64,000 bases of DNA from Tetraselmis striata (lineage: Eukaryota > Chlorophyta > Chlorodendrophyceae > Chlorodendrales > Chlorodendraceae), in contig VCJN01002333.1 in NCBI GenBank assembly GCA_006384855.1, positions 47,629 to 111,628 of the forward strand. The letters are read 5' to 3'. Positions 61,201-64,000 of the stretch are shown piece after piece. Each line of letters begins with the position of its first letter. Within the stretch, counting starts at the first letter, position 1. Below the pieces are notes generated by a model. It was not told the origin of the DNA and did not search any database. It saw nothing but the letters and a program-made list of their open reading frames with translations. The position numbers were made by a program, and so were the translations under genes.

Positions 61201-62192
61201 AGGTGGGGCCGGCACCGCCATGTGTTGCTCCACATGCGGTGCGGTTCTTGACGCGACAGCTCCGTCGCACCAGTACCGGCGCCGGCACCCCACGCCTGCT
61301 GGGCTTACCACCAACCGGCATGTTTCCTTTGGGAGGCGGTTCATCCGCGTCGGAGGTGAGCGGCGGTGCCGGTGTGGGTGTGGATACTGCCCGGCCATTA
61401 GGGCTCCCGCCGCCTGCCGCTCCGCCGACCCACGCCGCGGCGTGTGCCGCGCCCCGCATAGTCGCCTCGAATATAATATACATGACGCGGGGACGGGGGG
61501 GGGGGGGGGGGGGATTCGTGCGTTTCGTATGTCGGCGGAAAGGCGTGCGTGCGAAGCTGCGGCTGGCGAAGGTGGTGGAAGTAAGCGTGGCGGCGTCGGC
61601 GGCGTATTACCGTGCGTGCATGCGTGCGCAACCCCGCGGCAGCAAGCGCCGGACTCGGCGTGTGCCAGCGGCAGAGCTGCGAAGCCATGGACACGGTACG
61701 GGATGCCAAGCAACTGCCGAGGCTGGCGGCTTAACCCCCATGTCCGGCGGTTGAGGGACGGAAAGCAAGTGCGTAGAAGTTGATCGGGAAAGCGGGCATA
61801 TAAGCCTGGCTGTGCTAGGTTCCTATTAAGTAAAGGCGGTTTGTGCTAAGTAATTCGTAGGGGTAGACCATGCAGCGCAGGTAGGGGGCGGTATAAATGA
61901 GGCCGGGCACATATACTGCTCCACGAAACGACACTGTCGCACGTGTAGTTGAATAGACGCCCCCCCCCCCCCCCCCCCCCCCCGCCGGGTCGGCCCGCCG
62001 ACCCGCCACGGCATGTAATATCTGTCATGCATCGCCGGGGTATGTGTGAGTGGATGCCCCGCCGCCACATCCCCCCCCACCCCACCCCCCCCCCCCCCCC
62101 CCCATTTACACTTGTGCACTCATTAAGTTTGGGCTGGTTTCGGAGCAGTACATGTACGTATGTATATACATACAATGGAACGTAGGACCTGC

Positions 62193-62650
62193 GCGGAAAG
62201 AGGCGGGGCTGGCGGAGTGCGTTGGGGGTGCGTAGAGTAGCGTGTTGGTGAGATTCGGGGTGCATCGGACGCCGGATGCCCATCCACCCGGCGTAAAAGA
62301 CGCGTACGTAATATTCACACTATATATATTCACACGCAAATGTGCGTGTGAAAACCGGACATTCCGTGCCGGATGGGTGGGAATACGGCGTCCGATGCAG
62401 CCAAAACCCCAGCAACACGCTATTCTGTGCACCGCCAATGCACTCCGCCAGCACCGCCTCATTCCCTGTCGATTTCGAAAACGCCTTCACATTATCCACC
62501 GCTAATTGCAATTGCCACCGTGTAATGTTGTCACGATGTGCGCACACAACAACACTTACTACCGGTTCCGACGCGGATGGAGGCGAGGCTTGCGGAGTGC
62601 GTTGGGGGTGCGTAGAGTAGCGTGCTGCAAATAATTGGGGTGCATCCACT
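62193..62650. repeat. Foldback repeat with an extra direct copy
   Basis: Arms at about 62193-62303 and 62345-62472 are inverted copies (GAGGCGG(G/T)GCTGGCGGAG, TGCATCGGACGCCG, CATCC(A/G)) around an AT-rich centre with CACACGCAAATGTGCGTGTG. A third, direct copy of the first arm (GCGGAGTGCGTTGGGGGTGC, GTAGAGTAGCGTG) lies at 62575-62645. Non-coding. Confidence 0.65.
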
Positions 62651-63219
62651 GTGAGATTCAGATGTGACATACAGGTGACGAAGCACTACTACTAGCGACT
62701 ATTATTTATCCGTGAAGGCTGCTGCTGGTGGCGGCACGTCCATCCAGTTACGTGCGAGTACATCCGGCGTTATTGCCGGCGGGCGATAAATCCTTTTTGT
62801 CATCATTCTGATAGTCGTACCAGCCCGGTGAAGCGTACATGGCACTGACGTACAAGGTACAAGGTTGTCCGTGTATTACCGGGTAGTACGCGATATATTT
62901 ATTACGCCGGTACCGGGTATCTAGTACGAACCCTAGTCGTCCTGTGGATAACTACGACTATTAGTACATGGGAGCGCAAATCGCAGCCGTACGTATTTGG
63001 TAACACTGGGGAATTTGTGTACATTATAGCTAGTACTGCTGAACGGGCCTGCCAGCCGTCCGATCAAAGGTCATCAGATGGGCGGTTTGGCTGCCATGTT
63101 TTGCCAAAGAGTGCTCACGTTACATAAATATTCGCGAGGGGGAGGGCGGGGGCAGGCAGCGGTTTGCCGAAGAATGATTGAATTACAACATTCGCGACAG
63201 CTGCCATCGGGGAATGTGG

Positions 63220-63402
63220 CCCCCCGGGGGGGGGGGGGGGGCGGGGGGACCACGCCCGCCCGCCCCCCCCCCCCGCCGCCGCTGGCCGGGGGCGGGGGGG
63301 GGGGGGCGGGGGCGGGGGGACCACGCCCCCCCCCCCCCCCCCCCCCGCCGCCGCCCGCCGCTCCCGCCTGGGGGGGGGGGGGGGGGGGAGGGGAGGGGGG
63401 GG
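63220..63402. other. Dense G/C homopolymer cluster
   Basis: Alternating runs of up to about 22 G or C, with two copies of a GCGGGGGGACCACGCCC block about 75 bases apart. The G-rich and C-rich halves can pair with each other or form quadruplex/i-motif structures. It starts about 6 bases after the stop of the lysine-rich gene (minus strand), so it lies in or next to that gene's 3' UTR. Confidence 0.8.
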
Positions 63403-63407
63403 GGAAG

Positions 63408-64000
63408 CTACTGCTTGTTCTTGTTCTTGCGTGCCCGGGGGACCCGCCGCTTCGACGACCTCGCTGCCTCCGCCTCCGCCTCCGCCTCCGCCTCCGACTC
63501 CGCCTCCGACTCCGCGACCGTCAGTTTCTTACCTGGGCGCTTCTCCACTGGCCTCTTCCGCTTCTTGTCGGCGTCCGACTGCTTCTTGTCGGCGGCGTTC
63601 ATCCAGCACAGCTCCTTCTCAGTTAGGGGTGGGCGGGGCAGCGGCGCGTCCGGAGGGAGAACGGCGGCCGTCAGTGTCTTCACCACCACGGGAGGCTGTG
63701 CCGTCGACGACGCCGCCATGAGCTTCTTTGCCTTGGCGTCGGGACGCCCCCTGTGCCCGGACGCCCACAACAAGCCACAATAGTTTCGCCTCCATGCGGC
63801 TGAGGACGCGGCCTCCTCGGCCACCACGAGTTGCGCCGCTGGCATTGTGGAAGCCTTGGCGTTTAGGTGGGCCTTACGGCGCTCCCGGACGAACCTGCGC
63901 GCGGCACAAGTTAGCCACGAGTAGGTGCGTGCTTATGTGGTGGGTGGAGTGTTTTGTTGCGTGCCCACCTTGTCACGCGTTTCCTCATGTCTTTTCGTCC
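63408..64000 (-). CDS. Lysine/glutamate-rich protein, C-terminal exons (partial)
   Basis: Two exons in phase 2: from beyond the window edge to 63969, and 63894-63408 (stop at 63408-63410). The joined product reads GRKDMRKRVTRFVRERRKAH, then LNAKASTMPAAQLVVAEEA, a middle with ELCWMNAADKKQSDADKKRK, a Ser/Glu/Ala repeat (encoded by CCGCCT/CTCCGC-type repeats at 63468-63525) and a very basic end (SSKRRVPRARKNKNKQ). Composition suggests a nuclear or nucleolar protein. No family is recognised. Confidence 0.5.

Overview
The window reads as nuclear DNA of a green alga. Genes are GC-rich and cut into many short exons with GTGAGT/GTGCGT donors and (C/T)AG acceptors. The separase gene and the transporter gene are each followed by a TGTAA motif of the kind chlorophytes use for polyadenylation. 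The protein families (AAAP transporter, core-1-type galactosyltransferase, BNR sialidase-like proteins, separase, an RNF213-like AAA+ protein, DIRS-type retroelements) fit a chlorophyte; the placement is inference. Runs of 10-30 C or G occur throughout, mostly inside introns.

Left end, 0-4 kb: the last exons of an amino-acid transporter (+), then a complete six-exon GT31 core-1 beta-1,3-galactosyltransferase-like gene (+). From 4 to 11 kb no solid host gene is visible. This stretch holds a diverged duplication and a small element with 0.3-kb terminal repeats, a polypurine tract and a 90-bp minisatellite (7.4-9.0 kb). From 11.4 to 19.5 kb lies a nest of mobile DNA: two copies of an uncharacterised element ORF, nested inverted repeats, and a dead DIRS-like retroelement on the minus strand whose terminal repeats have a split, PAT-like layout.

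The best-resolved host locus is a convergent pair of paralogous BNR/sialidase-like genes (20.1-25.0 kb plus, 13 exons; 25.7-29.4 kb minus, 12 exons). Most of their introns sit at the same places, and both models carry an N-terminal hydrophobic stretch, so they look like secreted or luminal duplicates. Next to them are two broken tyrosine-recombinase genes of DIRS type, head to head (30.1-32.7 kb).

From 35.4 to 39.1 kb is a minus-strand remnant of an RNF213/mysterin-like gene with a nonsense codon and an apparent internal deletion. From 41.2 to 53.0 kb is a complete separase gene (minus strand, about 24 exons, about 2,190 residues) with the catalytic His and Cys motifs in adjacent exons.

The right end, 53-64 kb, is repeat-rich: AC/AT microsatellites, a 1.13-kb foldback element with long terminal inverted repeats and a TTA target duplication, two uncharacterised cysteine-containing ORF regions that look transposon-related, a second small foldback repeat, a 180-bp G/C homopolymer cluster, and the 3' end of a lysine-rich gene running off the window.

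Exon models were built by hand from splice motifs, phase consistency and paralogue comparison. No database search was possible.
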